DNA of 64,000 nt from Bos javanicus (lineage: Eukaryota; Chordata; Mammalia; Artiodactyla; Bovidae), in assembly GCF_032452875.1 (NCBI RefSeq), contig NC_083868.1, forward strand, positions 100,250,537-100,314,536. Direction: 5' to 3'. The notes under the pieces were generated by a model. The model had not been told where the DNA came from. It did no database searches and worked only from the letters and a program-made list of their open reading frames with translations. The translations under genes and the position numbers were made by a program. Below are positions 22,302 through 33,895 of this stretch, piece after piece (positions within the stretch are counted from its first letter, which is position 1; each line of letters begins with the position of its first letter).

Positions 22302-23198
22302 TGTTGGGAGCCGCATTAAGCATTACTGACAAAATGGAGGCATGGCCCCAGATCCCTCTCCTCATTCCCAGGCACGGTCCTGGGATGAAGGAGTTAGGCC
22401 TTGTAATTCTGACATGTCTTTTCCTCTCCTCGGCTGAGTTGACTGAACAGGAATATTATGGTGCTTCTTGTTCTTGAGAGGAGCATGACAAGGCACAAAG
22501 CCTTCTGCAGCTGTGCTCAGAAAATAATTCATAAAGTTAATCATTGACATTTTTTCAAGGACTTTTACAAAAGAGTGTTCCAGGATGAGCAGATAGGCTG
22601 TAGCTTGAGGCCATGGGAGGGATTGCTATCTGAAGCCTATTTGTGAGGCGAATGTTTATGGCAAAGGAGTTTACTGAATTTAGGGCTTAGAAATAATTAA
22701 AACAGTTAGAAGTTAAAGATTTAAGGAATGTTGTGAAGTTAGCATATTTTACTATAGCTTATAGAAGTTAGGAATTTTTAGGGACACTATAGCTAGAAGC
22801 ATTTTTAGGAGATAGTGAGCTCAGGATGTTAGGGGAAAACAGGATTTAGGAAGATAAGTAGTAAACTGAGGAATGCAGCATGAGTTACAACGTAATCACA
22901 AGTTAACTATAGGATACATTAGAGGAGGTAGGTAATAGACGATAAGGCTGATTCTGAGAGAATCACTGAAACAGGAACTCTGTTTGAAGAGCAACAATGA
23001 TTTGTGGAGATAATAAATCTGGGACAGGAGGAACTGAAAATGTCAAACCTCTGGCCTAATGTTTTTGTAAAAGTATAAAAGAGAATCTTAAACTTGAAAT
23101 AAACAGGCAGTCCAAAAGAAAACTGAGAGGCTGCCTCATTGCCGACACTGTTCATCTCTTCAGGTTGAATCCCTGGCTGCTGGAGCTGGACTCCGGCA
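22302..23198 (+). mobile_element. ERVK (class II)-type solo LTR, 897 bp, with 6-bp TSD
   Basis: The LTR starts TGTTGGGAGCCGC and ends GGACTCCGGCA, with the usual TG...CA termini. It is flanked on both sides by ctcatg (22296-22301, 23199-23204), a 6-bp duplication typical of class II retroviral integration. A TATA-like tataaaa is at 23074 and AATAAA at 23098. No internal proviral sequence is present, so this is a solo LTR left by LTR-LTR recombination. It resembles the bovine ERVK LTR family often called BTLTR1; the name is from memory. Non-coding. Confidence 0.9.
23074..23103 (+). promoter_or_regulatory. LTR TATA-like box and polyadenylation signal
   Basis: tataaaa at 23074-23080 and aataaa at 23098-23103 are only about 18 bases apart. 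That spacing implies a short R region starting just after. Whether this LTR still drives transcription cannot be told from sequence. Confidence 0.5.
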
Positions 23199-23275
23199 CT
23201 CATGGACAGAGGGGCCTGGTGGGCTACAGTCCATGGGGTTGCAGAGAGTTGGAGATGACAGACAGACAGATATTA

Positions 23276-25359
23276 TTATGAGTTTTCAACTGTTTCACCA
23301 AAAATGAAATTTGAATGGGAAACTCTAGAAGATCTGTGGTACCAACCTTATAGAAATAAATGAGTTAATAGATATGTAAAAGGCTTATATAAATGCCTGG
23401 CACATAGTCAATGCTACATAAGTGTTAGTTGCTATATTATTACTGTTATATTTCCTGTACCAAAATCATCTTATTCCTATGTATTTTAAAATTAAACAGC
23501 ATTCTGTTTAGAAGTAAAATAAAAACAGAATGAATAAGGTTTTGGAGTTTAGGGCACCATGGATGTTCATGAATGATTACTAGTAATAAGGAAATTAGTA
23601 TAGAGAAGTAATGCTAAGTTCATTTTTTCTGCATGGAAGTGTACAGTAGAAAATAAGGATATACATTTTACATTTCAGTTCTTTAAGTCTAACTTTACAC
23701 CTTATCTATATGAGAGTTAGATTCCTACAAAATTTCAAGCTGTAATTAATTTATACATTGGAGAAGAATTTAGAAAATACAGACATTACCCTTCCCCATA
23801 ATGATGAGGTGGAAGACAGTACAAGGCACATGCCATTAGATACTGAGCATGGAATGATGCATGGGAGCTTATGTCAATCGTCTTGAATAAATAATGCTCT
23901 TAAATATAGTGCCTACTTTCCCCACAGATGTTACTAGAACAAGGAAATTTTGAAAGCATTTGCCTTTAAGTAAGGCATTTCTGCTTCTTTGGAATATATT
24001 TCTAATATTAAGTCATTAATGGTGCAGCATGATGCAATTGCATTTTCATACACTTTGCAATGTATGAAAGGTGGTGTGACCATAAAAACAAAAGAAAATA
24101 TCATCTAGGTCTTTTTTTGTGTGTGTGGTAATAAGCATGTCCCATCATGTCTGAAGGATAAAACTGGCTTTTGACTATAATGCTTACCCACTGCAGAATG
24201 CCATGATTTATAAATTTTAAAGCAATCTTGGAAAGAGAGCGTATTGAAAATAGAAAATTAAAAGCAGAAACTTAAACTCAGAAGAGATAAAAAAGTAGGA
24301 AAAACTTGAAAATGTAATAAGAATACAAAGGTAAGTGGTAAAATAACAGAAAATCAGGCAATATCATCCTGCCATTGAATGTTAATTTGCCAGATTTATT
24401 CACATTATACAAGTTCAAAGTAAAGATGAAATGGGTAATGAAGAGGGGTTGTTCCCTTTTCTTGTCTTTCCCATAATGTCCCTGGGGATGATATGAACAT
24501 TCTCATATATTAAGCTAGGAACTTAAAGTACAAAACTAATGAGGAATGACTTTTCTTTCATATTTCAATTTGATATGAAATAAAATCATGCATTAGTATG
24601 CATGGACTTTCATGGAATATACTTACAACAGTTTTTTTTTAAGGTGTTATTCAATTGTATATCCACATTCCTAACTCTAGAACAGTTTATCTAGTTGGAA
24701 TTATTTACTTGGAGAGGAGGAAGAAGGTGAGAAATCTTGCATGTATGATCTAACATTTTTTTTTTTTTTTAATGACCTAGTCCTTTGTTTTGGTCTTTTG
24801 TATTGATACACACAAAGATGACTCTTATAGCTGGCTGCTTATAACAGAGACTGTGGAGGGAGTCTTTCACTGTCTGCTGAGTTCAGCTATTCTGGGTAAT
24901 TGGAGGGAGCTGTGGCTGTCTCATCCTGACCCTTTAGAATCACCGAACCAGCATAAATGCCAATATGTCACTTCCAGTGGGAAAGGAAGGAATAACTCTG
25001 AGACCTTCTGTTATACATACAGGGAGCAGATAGGCACACAGGAGACTGAGGTGGCTGACTTCTGGTTAATTTTCTCTCATTGGCCTAGAAAGGGAGCACT
25101 CAGGTGTATCTCCTGAGAAATGCCAGCCCAAATCAGACTGGTGCCAACACAATTAAGGAAACTGGTGTTTTCCCCTGAGGAAGAGATGTAGGGGAAAATG
25201 AGAAGCAGGTTCCTTGAATTTATTTGGTGGTTATAGTGTTGATTTCAAATGCCTTGGCTTGCTAATTTGCATACCCTCTCTTCAGGAGTTCACACTCTTG
25301 TTTCTTCCCTCTTTGCCTTCCTTTCTCCCTCTAACCATGCAAAAAATTTAGCTGGATCT
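23276..25359. other. Mostly anonymous; one MIR inside
   Basis: Apart from the MIR at 23360-23455 and a poly(T) run at 24756-24770, nothing is recognised. A 108-codon frame at 24790-25116 (+) lacks an ATG at its start and matches no family I know. Confidence 0.4.
23360..23455 (+). repeat. MIR SINE 3' part
   Basis: Contains atgagttaatagatatgtaa and atgcctggcacatagtcaat followed by gtgttagttgctatattatt, the 3' half of MIR. Confidence 0.7.
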
Positions 25360-25368
25360 ATGGTAGAA

Positions 25369-25504
25369 TGGAGGAGGAAATGGCAACCCACTCCAGTGTT
25401 CTTGCCTGGAGAATCCCAGGGATGGCGGGGCCTGGTGGGCTGCCGTCTATGGGCTTGCACAGAGTCGGACACGACTGAAGTGACTTCGCAGCAGCAGCAG
25501 CAGA
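25369..25504 (+). mobile_element. BovA monomer SINE with short TSD
   Basis: A single BovA unit ending in (CAG)n. atggtagaa occurs at 25360-25368 and again at 25505-25513 and defines the insertion. Confidence 0.92.
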
Positions 25505-25722
25505 ATGGTAGAAAAGGGCAAACCAACTACATAAACACAGAAAAGCAAAGGGAGTGATTCCCTCCAGAAGTTCAGTCTTTACAAGAAGATACAGGTTGGT
25601 TAGAAATATGCTGGTTAAACTCCTTGGGGGGTTGTGTAGGTTGAGAATTATAGGTCAAGGGAGCAGCCTGTGCAAAAGCACAGAGACACATGCTTCCTTG
25701 TTATATCACATGTATTGAACAT

Positions 25723-28130
25723 CAGTTCAGTTCAGTTCAGTCACTCATCATGTCCGACTCTTTGTGACCCCATGAATTGCAGCAAGCCTGGCCTCCCTGT
25801 CCATCACCAACTCCTGGAGTTCACCCAAACTCATGTCCATTGAGTCAGAGATGCCATCCAATGATCTCATCCTCCGTCATCCCCTTCTCCTCCTGTCCCC
25901 AATCCCTCCCAGCATCAGGGTCTTTTCCAATGAGTCAACTCTTCGCATGAGGTGGTCAAAGTATTGGAGTTTCAGCCTTAGCATCAGTTCTTCCAATTAA
26001 CACCCAGTACTGATCTCCTTTAGAATGCACTGGTTGGATCTCCTTGCAGTCCAAGGGACTCTCAAGAGTCTTCTCCAACACCACAGTTCAAAAGCATCAA
26101 TTCTTTGGCGCTCAGCTTTCTTGACAGTCTAATTCTCACATCCATACATGACCTCTAGAAAAACCATAGCCTTGACTAGACGGACTGGAAAAGTAATGTC
26201 TCTGCTTTTGTATATGCTATCTAGGTTGGTAGATAGATTGTCCTTCCAAGGAATAAGCGTCTTTTAATTTCATGGCTGCAGTCACCATCTGCAGTGATTT
26301 TGGAGCCCCAAAACATAAAGTCTGACACTGTTTCCACTGTTTCCCCATCTATTTCCCATGAAGTGATGGGACCAGATGCCATGATCTTCGTTTTCTGAAT
26401 GTTGAGCTTTAAGCCAACTTTTTCACTCTCCTCTTTCACTTTCATCAAGAGGCTTTTTAGTTCCTCTTCACTTTCTGCCATAAGGGTGGTGTCATCTGCA
26501 TATCTGAGGTGATTGATATTTCTCCCGGCAATCTTGATTCCAGCTTGTGCTTCTTCCAGCCCAGCATTTCTCATGATGTACTCTGCATATAAGTTAAATA
26601 AGCAGGATGACAATATGCAGCCTTGACATACTCCTTTTCCTATTTGGACCCAGTCTGTTGTTCCATGTCCAGTTCCAACGGTTGCTTCCTGATCTCCATA
26701 TAGGTTTCTCAAGAGGCAGGTTAGGTGGTCTGGTACGCCCATCTCTTTCAGAATTTTCCACAGTTTATTGTGATCCACCCAGTCAAAGGCTTTGGCATAG
26801 TCAATAAAGCAGAAATAGATGTTTTTCTGGAACTCTCTTGCTTTTTCGATGATCCAGCAGATGTTGGCAATTTGATCTCTGGTTCCTCTGCCTTTTCTAA
26901 AACCAGCTTGAACATCTGGAAATTCATGGTTCACGTATTGCCGAAGCCTGGTTTGGAGAATTTTGAGTATTACTTTACTAACGTGTGAGATGAGTGCAAT
27001 TAAGCAGTAGTTTGAGCATTCTTTGCCATTGCCTTTCTTTGGGATTGGAAGGAAAACTGACCTTTTCCAGTCCTGTGGCCACTGCTGACTTTTCCAAGTT
27101 TGCTGGCATATTGAGTGCAGCACTTTCACAGCATCATCTTCTAGGATTTGAAATAGCTCAACTGGAATTTCATCACCTCCACTAGCTTTGTTCATAGTGA
27201 TGCTTTCTAAGGCCCACTTGACTTCACATTCCAGGATGTCTGGCTCTAAGTGAGTGATCACACCATCATGGTTATCTTGGACGTGAAGATCTTTTTTGTA
27301 TAGTTCTTCTGTGTATTCTTGCCACCTCTTCTTAATATCTTCTGCTTCTATTAGGTCCATACCATTTCTGTCCTTTATCAAGCCCATCTTTGCATGAAAT
27401 TTTCCCTTGGTATCTCTAATTTTCTTGAAGAGATCTCTAGTCTTTCCCATTCTGTTGTTTTCCCCTATTTCTTTACATTGATCAGTCAGGAAGGCTTTCT
27501 TATCTCTTCTTGCTATTCTTTGGAACTCTGCATTCAGATGTTTATATCTTTCCTTTTCTCCTTTGCTTTTTGCTTCTCTTCTTTTCACAGCTATTTGTAA
27601 GGCCTCCCCAGACAGCCATTTTGCTTTTTTGCATTTCTTTTCCATGGGGATGGTCTTGATCCCTGTCTCCTGTGTAATGTCATGAATCTCCATCCATAGT
27701 TCATCAGGCACTCTATCTATCAGATCTAGTCCCTTAAATCTATTTCTCACTTTCGCTGTATAATCATAAGGAATTTGATTTAGGTCATACCTGAATGGTC
27801 TAGTGGTTTTCCCTACTTTCTTCAGTTTAAGTCTGAATTTGGCAATAAGGAGTTCATGATCTGAGCCACAGTCAGCTCCAGTCTTGTTTTTGCTGACTGT
27901 ATAGAGCTTCTCTGTTTTTGGCTGCAAAGAATATAATCAATCTGATTTTGGTGTTGACCATCTGGTGATGTTAATGTATAGAGTCTTCTCTTGTGTTGTT
28001 GGAAAGCAGTGTTTGCTATGACCAGTGCGTTCTCTTGGCAAAACTCTATTAGTCTTTGCCTTGCTTCTTTCTGTATTCCAAGGCCAAATTTGCCTGTTAC
28101 TCCAGGTGTTTCTTGACTTCCTACTTTGCA
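25723..28130 (-). mobile_element. BovB LINE, 2.4 kb, 5' truncated, best-preserved copy
   Basis: The element's 3' end lies at 25723 (cagttcagttcagttcagtc, the reverse of its ACTGA-repeat terminus). Its 5' truncation lies near 28130, where an endonuclease-domain segment begins (AKVGSQETPGVTG-like codons on the minus strand). It spans the end of the endonuclease, the whole reverse transcriptase and the C-terminal region. The latter is frame-disrupted around 26220-26240. BovB is an RTE-clade LINE thought to have entered ruminant ancestors by horizontal transfer. Confidence 0.96.
26221..27927 (-). pseudogene. BovB ORF2 fragment: reverse transcriptase with endonuclease tail, 568 codons
   Basis: The enzyme nicks target DNA and reverse-transcribes its own RNA there. 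Visible in order: the endonuclease end with SDHELL (residues 22-27); a basic linker (about 95-215); template-binding LPIPKKGN (293-300); AGFRKGRGTRDQ (341-352); motif A FIDYAKAFD (374-382); motif B GVCQGC (432-437); motif C YADD with both aspartates (476-479); and a thumb region to about 555. In motif B a Cys stands where BovB copies usually have Arg, as expected from a CpG C-to-T change. The frame's first Met is internal to the ancestral ORF. A one-base loss near 27880 separates it from about 83 open endonuclease codons upstream (28130-27880). The C-terminus is lost to another frame change near 26235. Not functional as it stands. Confidence 0.93.
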
Positions 28131-28516
28131 TGCTAAAAGTTGAGATTTTATCTGATCTCATCTCCCTACAAGAAGGAGTAAGTTATACTTCTAAAGTGGA
28201 ACATTGAGAAGTATATTGATTCCAAGGGTGAGTTCAAATTCTAGATGGCTCCATAGATTAAAAATAACAATAATATAATCTCATGGTAAATCTAGATGTG
28301 CATGGGGCCAAAAGTGAAGTCCAACCAGGAGTCCTAGACCTGGATATCATGTAGGCAGAAATTGAGAGAAGAAGAGAAGAGATAAAGGGAGAACATCTGG
28401 GATTTCTGAACCTCTCCCTGTCCAGTTGCCATCTTCTACCCTTCTCAGACTGTCCGCTGCTGGGTCTACTGCCCAGAATGTTTACCCCCCTATTCTCTGT
28501 TAACTTTTACTTGCTT
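28131..28516. other. Anonymous spacer between two BovB insertions
   Basis: Not recognised as a repeat, no gene seen. Confidence 0.4.
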
Positions 28517-28604
28517 TTTCATGTTTTTTAATTTTATTATTGGAGTATAATAGCTTTACAATGCTCTGTTGTTTTCTGCTATACAACAACATGAATCAGC
28601 TACA

Positions 28605-30779
28605 TTGTTGTTCAGTCGCTCAGTCATGTCCGACTCTTGCGACCCCATGGACTTCAGCACACCAGGCTTCCTTGTCCTTTACCATCACCCGGAGCTTGGT
28701 CAAACTCATCTCTGTTGAATCAGAAATGCCATCCTACCGTCTCATCTTCTGTCGTTCCCTTCTCGTCCTGCCTTCAATCTTTCCCAGCATCGGGGTCTTT
28801 TCTAATGAGTCAGCTCTTTGCATCAGATGATCAAAGTATTGGAGCCTCAGCTTCAGCATCAGTCCTTCCAATGAATATTCAGGACTGATTTCCTTTAGGA
28901 TTGACTGGTTTGATCTCCTTGCAGTCCAAGGGACTCTCAAGAGTCTTCTCCAACACCACAGTTCAAAAGCATCAATTCTTCAGTGCTCCACTTTTCTTAT
29001 GGTCCAAATCTCACATCCATACTGACTACTGGAAAAACCATAGCTTTGACTAGATGGACCTTTATTGGCCAAGTAAAGTCTCTGATTTTTAATATGCTGT
29101 CTAGGTTTTTTATAACTTTTCTTCTAAGGAACAAACATCTTTTAATTTCATGGCTGCAGTCACCATCTGTAGTGATTTGGGAGCCCAAGAAAATAAAGTC
29201 TGTCACTGTTTCCATTGTCTTCCCATTTATTTGTGATGAAGTGATGGGACTGGGTGCCATGATCTTCATTTTTTGAATGTTGAGTTTCAAGCCAGCTTTT
29301 TCACTCTCCTCTTTCACCTTCATCAAGAAGCTATTCAGTTCCTCTTCACTTTCTGCTATAAGGGTGGTGTCATCTGCATATCTGAGGTTGTTGATATTTT
29401 TCCCAGAAATCTTGATTCCAGCTCATGCTTCATCCAGCCCAATATTTCACATGATGTACTCCGCATATAAGTTAAATAAGCAGGGTGACAATATATAGCC
29501 TTAACGTTCTTCTTTCCCAGTTTGGTACCAGTTCATTGTTCCATGTCCAGTTCTAACTGTTGCTTCTTGACCTGCACACAGATTTCTCAGGAGGCACATA
29601 AGGTGGTCTGGTATTCCCATCTCTTTCAGAATTTTCCACAGTTTGTTGTGACCCACATGGTCAAAGGCTTTAGCATAGTCAGTAAAGCAGAGGTAGATAT
29701 TTTTCTGGAATTCTCTTGCTTTTTCTATGATCCAGTGTGTGTTGGCAATTTGATCTCTGGTTCCTCTACCTTTTCTAAATCCAGCTTGAGTATGTGGGAT
29801 TTCTTGGGTCATGTACTGTTATAGTCTGGCTTAGTTAATTTTGAGCATTTCTTTGCTAGCATGTGAAATGAGTGCAATTGTGCAGCAGTTTAAATATTCT
29901 TTAGTACTGCCTTTCTTTGGGACTGAAATGAAAACTGATCTTTTTCAGTCCCATGGCCACCGGTGAGTTTTCCATATTTGCTGGCATACTGAGTATAGCA
30001 CTTTAACAGTATCATCTTTTAGGATTTTAAATTGCTCAGCTGGAATTCTGTCATCTCCATTAGCTTTGTTCATAGTGATGCTTCTTAAGGGCCATTTGAC
30101 TTTGTACTCCAGGATGTCTAGCTCTAGGTAAGTTATCACACCATCATGGTTATCTGGGTCATAAAGAGCTTTTTTGTAGTTCTTCTGTGTATTCTTGCCA
30201 TCTCTTCTTAATATCTTCTGCTTCTGTTAGGTCCATACCATTTCTATCCTTTATTGTGCCCTTCTTTGCATGAAATGTTCCCTTGGTATCTCTAACTTTC
30301 TTGAAAAGATCTCTAGTCTTTCCCATTCCATTGTTTTCCTCTATTTCTTTGCATTGTTCACTTAGGAAGGCTTTCTTTCTTTTTTTAAAATTTTATTTAT
30401 TTTTTATTTTATTATTATTATCATTATTTTTTTACTTTACAATATTGTATTGGTTTTGCCATACATCAACATGCATCCACCACGGGTGTACCCATGTTCC
30501 CCACCCTGAACCCCTCTCCCACCTCCCTCTTTCTTATCTCTCCCTTGCTCTTCTTTGGAACTCTGCATTCAGATGGGTATATCTTTCCTTTTCTCCTTTG
30601 CCTTTAGCTTCTCTTTTTTTCCTCAGCTAATTGTAAGGTCTCCTCAGACAACCATTTTGCTTTTTTGCATTTCTTTTTCTTGGGGATGGTCTTGATCACT
30701 GCCTCTTGTACAGTGTCATGAGCCTCCCTCCGTAGTTCTTCAGACAGTCTGTCTATTAGGTCTAATCACTTGAATCTAT
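28605..30779 (-). mobile_element. BovB LINE, about 2 kb, decayed, nested in L1
   Basis: The element's 3' end is at 28605 (ttgttgttcagtcgctcagt). It reaches back to the linker upstream of the reverse transcriptase, ending at tcacttgaatctat. Reverse-transcriptase pieces survive as separate frames: AGFRKGRGTRDQ in 29501-29812, the pre-YADD segment, and DILEYKVKWPL-like codons in 29945-30139. It is more broken than the copy at 25723 and truncated at a different point, so the two are separate insertions, not a tandem duplication. A young L1 3' end is nested at 30377-30530. Confidence 0.93.
30377..30530 (-). mobile_element. Young ruminant L1 3' end, about 150 bp, nested in BovB
   Basis: Antisense A-rich tail (tttatttattttttatttta), then tttacaatattgtattggtt, catacatcaacatgcatcca and gaacccctctcccacctccc, the reverse of the ruminant L1 3' UTR. 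ctttctt occurs at both borders, consistent with a short TSD of the BovB sequence aggctttcttatctct. Confidence 0.85.
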
Positions 30780-31140
30780 ATGTATACATATATCCCTTCT
30801 CTCTTGAGCCTCCCTTCCATTTCCCCACCCTCCAATCCCACCCGTCTATGTCATCACAGAATGCTGAGCTGAACACCCTGTGTTATACAGCAACTTCTCA
30901 CTAGCTATCTATTTCACACATAGTAAGGTATATATGTCAATCCTACTCTCCCAATTTGTTTCACCCTCCCCTTTCCCCACTGTGTCCACATATCTATTCT
31001 CTACATCTGCATCTCTATTCATGTCTTGCAAATAAGTTCTTGTGTACCAGTTTTCCAGATTGTATATATATGTGTGTTAATGTATGATATTTGTTTATCT
31101 CTTTCTGACTTTCTTCACTCTGTATGACACTCTCTGTTCA

Positions 31141-33355
31141 CATCTAAGGAGATGCTTTCCCTCAAATCCTTCTCACAGTGAGGCCCCTGAGTTAGGATGC
31201 TGAAGGCCTGAACCATGAAATTTGGATAAAGAACTGGTAGGTTTTAAGTTAGCTTAGGAGGTAGAATGGACAAAGTCATGGCTACTTTCACTTGATGAAT
31301 GAAAGGCCAGGCTGGCTAAGTAATTTGTGGGGCCCAGTGCTAAATAGAATGACAGGCTTCTTTGTTTACAAATGATGAAGTTCTAAAGGTGAAACTGAAG
31401 CATTTGATCAGATGTGAGGCCCTTCAATGAACAAGGACCAGTGTACCTGCACAGATCACATACTCCTGAAGCTAGCCCTGAGGAAGGAAGGGAGAACGTG
31501 GAGAGGAGGGTTATTTTTTGCACACGGGGTGAGTTGTGATAGTTGTTTATGACACTTTGATCAGATGATGTCCACTGGGCATATCTGCCTATAAAATAAT
31601 CTGTTTTTATTTTCTTCATTACCTATCTGCTCCCTCTTAGGTCCAACAATCCACATTCCCTAGAAACTTTTATATTTTAGGATGGAACAAAATTTTAAAC
31701 CAAAAGAATAATTGAATCTGCTTAAAAGTAAAAAAAGAGAAAGCTTTGTCTCCACCTGGATTATAAGGTATATTGTGCTAAACACCGGGAAGGAAAGAAT
31801 CCAGTTGACTATTTAAGTGCACTGAAAATAGTGACTGATTTCCAAGCTGAATCCTGGAGACTTGAAAGCGATAATAATCTTCCAAAGGTACCTTATTTAT
31901 TGACCTTCCCACCTCAGAGATTTTTATTTATTTTTTACTTTATATTCCTTGTGGTTGACGTCCTTTTAGTAAGCCATTTATTTCCCTAACAGTCTTAATG
32001 GTGTTTGTTTCTGGAATTACATGAAAGTCAATTATGAGGGCTACAATTTAAAACCATCCCACGCAACCCAGCTTCCTAGTTTTTGACATGGGTCTTTGTG
32101 GAAAAAAAGGTGACTGATTTTTAGCTATTGTGTTCAGTCTGTTGAAAGATGACACGGATGATGGTGCTGCTGACTGCTCTCCCATGACTCATAGATGGAG
32201 TTGCCTAGTAACTAACCCAAAATAACATCGCTGATGCACATCAAACCTGAGAAGCATGGGCTGCTGTGACACCTTTACAAAGGTGTCTCAGTCAGCAGCT
32301 AACTTTACTTCTCATTCATGGTTTTAATTTGGAAATTCTGTGGCCTTTGGTCAGTGATCCATAGAGTGAATAAGAACTTCTGGGTATATAACATCAAATC
32401 TAGTGGCTTTCTCTTTTTTTCTTTACTGACAGTGGTATATAGGCTTCTTTGAAGGTTTATTCCAATCATGAAAGATATGGGGGTCAGTTCAAACTAAATA
32501 GAGTAATAAACCAGCTCAGTCTTCAAAGTAGATCACACTTTTCTGGGATTTGTAATCTGTTTGAGTTGCTTTCTATTTTTATTTTTTAAATATCAGAATT
32601 AAGATATACTCCTGCTTCATAATTAAAATTTAAAAGCCCCCTTGTTATATGTTCTTCCAAAAACATATGTATATATTTTAGTGCAATTAATTTTAATTGT
32701 TAAATTCAGTCATTTTTACCTTGCGTAACTGAAGGCTTGAATGTCAACTATAAAAAGAATGATAACAAAAATGCAGATATGTGTGTATACATATATATTT
32801 ACATATACATTCACATTGTGGAATTCAGTAAAGGATAAAACGAAATGAAGATGGAGAAAAGTTCATTGGATTTGCAACTTAGGTCAGCATTGGTGATGTC
32901 TGTCTAAACGGTCTCAATGAGCTTTGTCTGTACAGACTCTGATGGGGACTGAGGGGTAGAAGCTATGTATTGTTAAGGAAATATAGGTGTTATTGTGGAT
33001 GCTATTTTTAGAATAGGTTGAAAAGTAAAAGAAGTATCTCTTGTCCTGACTGAAAAATTTGAGAATATCATGTTAACTCTTATCTCAGTGCTTTTCAAAA
33101 TCTGCACACTCATTTTGCTTCTCTAAACTTGCTTGCTGCAGTTTATTGCACTTCTTATCATTACTACCTATCTTTATGCAGAGACTAAGGGTGTCTCTTT
33201 CTCCTAAAGCACTTACTGACTTCATTTCTTATTTGTGGAGGAATGTGTGTTTGTTGGGGAGAGGACTTTCTTCATTCACATTGTCTTTCACACAATCAGT
33301 TAGAGACAATTCTCTGCCTTTTGGGTTTGTAGGTATGCTTGGCTTAAGATATGTG
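31141..33355. other. Anonymous block, repeat-poor
   Basis: About 2.2 kb without any transposable element I recognise. An AT/GT-rich stretch lies at 32775-32818. No exon with convincing coding potential. Confidence 0.4.
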
Positions 33356-33365
33356 AATGGTAGTG

Positions 33366-33555
33366 CATGCTCATGCACCTGCAACCCCATGGACTGTGGC
33401 CCGCCAGGCTCCTCTGTCCCTGGGACTTCCCCAAACAACAATACTGGAGTAGGTTGTCATTTCCTTCTTCAGGGGATCTTTCCGACCCAAGGATGGAACC
33501 TTCGTCTCTTGCATTGGCAGGTAAATTCCGTACCATTGAGCTACTAGGGAAGCCC
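33366..33555 (-). mobile_element. Bov-tA SINE with TSD
   Basis: An antisense copy, somewhat diverged (ccaaacaacaatactggagt), with reversed head ending ctactagggaagccc. gaatggtagtg occurs at 33355-33365 and 33559-33569. Confidence 0.9.
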
Positions 33556-33569
33556 TATGAATGGTAGTG

Positions 33570-33781
33570 AAAGTAGTGAAGTCGCTTAGTCGTGTCCAGC
33601 TCTTTGAGACCCCAGCTCTTTGAGTAGCCTGCCAGGCTCCTCCATCCATGGGATTTTCCAGGCAAGAGTACTGGGGTGGGTTGCCATTTCCTTCTCCAGG
33701 GGGTCTTCCCGACCCAGGGATCGAACCTGGGTCTCCCACATTGCAGGCAGACTTTTTACCGTCTGAGCCACAAGGGAAGCC
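33570..33781 (-). mobile_element. Second Bov-tA SINE, tandem to the first
   Basis: Well-preserved antisense copy: aagtcgcttagtcgtgtcca, cccagggatcgaacctgggt and reversed head gtctgagccacaagggaagc. A short local duplication (cagctctttgag around 33597 and 33614) interrupts the body. It follows immediately after the right TSD of the previous SINE. Confidence 0.93.
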
Positions 33782-33895
33782 AAAATAAATTAGACCTCAT
33801 ACTGCTGTTTGTGTGCTTCCAGCAGCATGGAGCCTTTCACCTAAAACATAAAGAGCCAGGTTGGAGAACAGTTCAGCTTCTCTCTTTAAGGTAAC

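Larger units (their letters stand above)
22181..23275 (+). mobile_element. Bov-tA SINE split by a solo LTR
   Basis: The left part (22181-22301) starts at aaagaatctgcctgccaat, its first ~25 bases being replaced by the CA repeat. The right part (23205-23275) resumes gacagaggggcctggtgggc and ends near gagttggagatgacagacag. The break falls within the ctcatgg motif of the SINE. Confidence 0.93.
28517..31140 (-). mobile_element. Antisense L1 3' end, split by BovB
   Basis: Left block 28517-28604 is the reversed L1 3' end (ttattattggagtataatag, ttttctgctatacaacaaca). Right block 30780-31140 continues the reversed 3' UTR (tatgtatacatatatccctt, caccctgtgttatacagcaa, gactttcttcactctgtatg). The BovB at 28605-30779 sits between. 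Confidence 0.85.

Noticed and set aside
24790..25116. 108-codon frame on the plus strand
   Set aside because: Does not begin with ATG, has no motif I recognise, and its length is within chance expectation for 64 kb.
26221..27927. Reverse transcriptase as a possible retron or diversity-generating system
   Set aside because: Sequence and context are those of the BovB LINE; other truncated copies of the same element occur in the window.
33371..33739. 122-codon antisense open frame
   Set aside because: Spans two adjacent Bov-tA SINEs; read-through of repeat sequence, not a gene.
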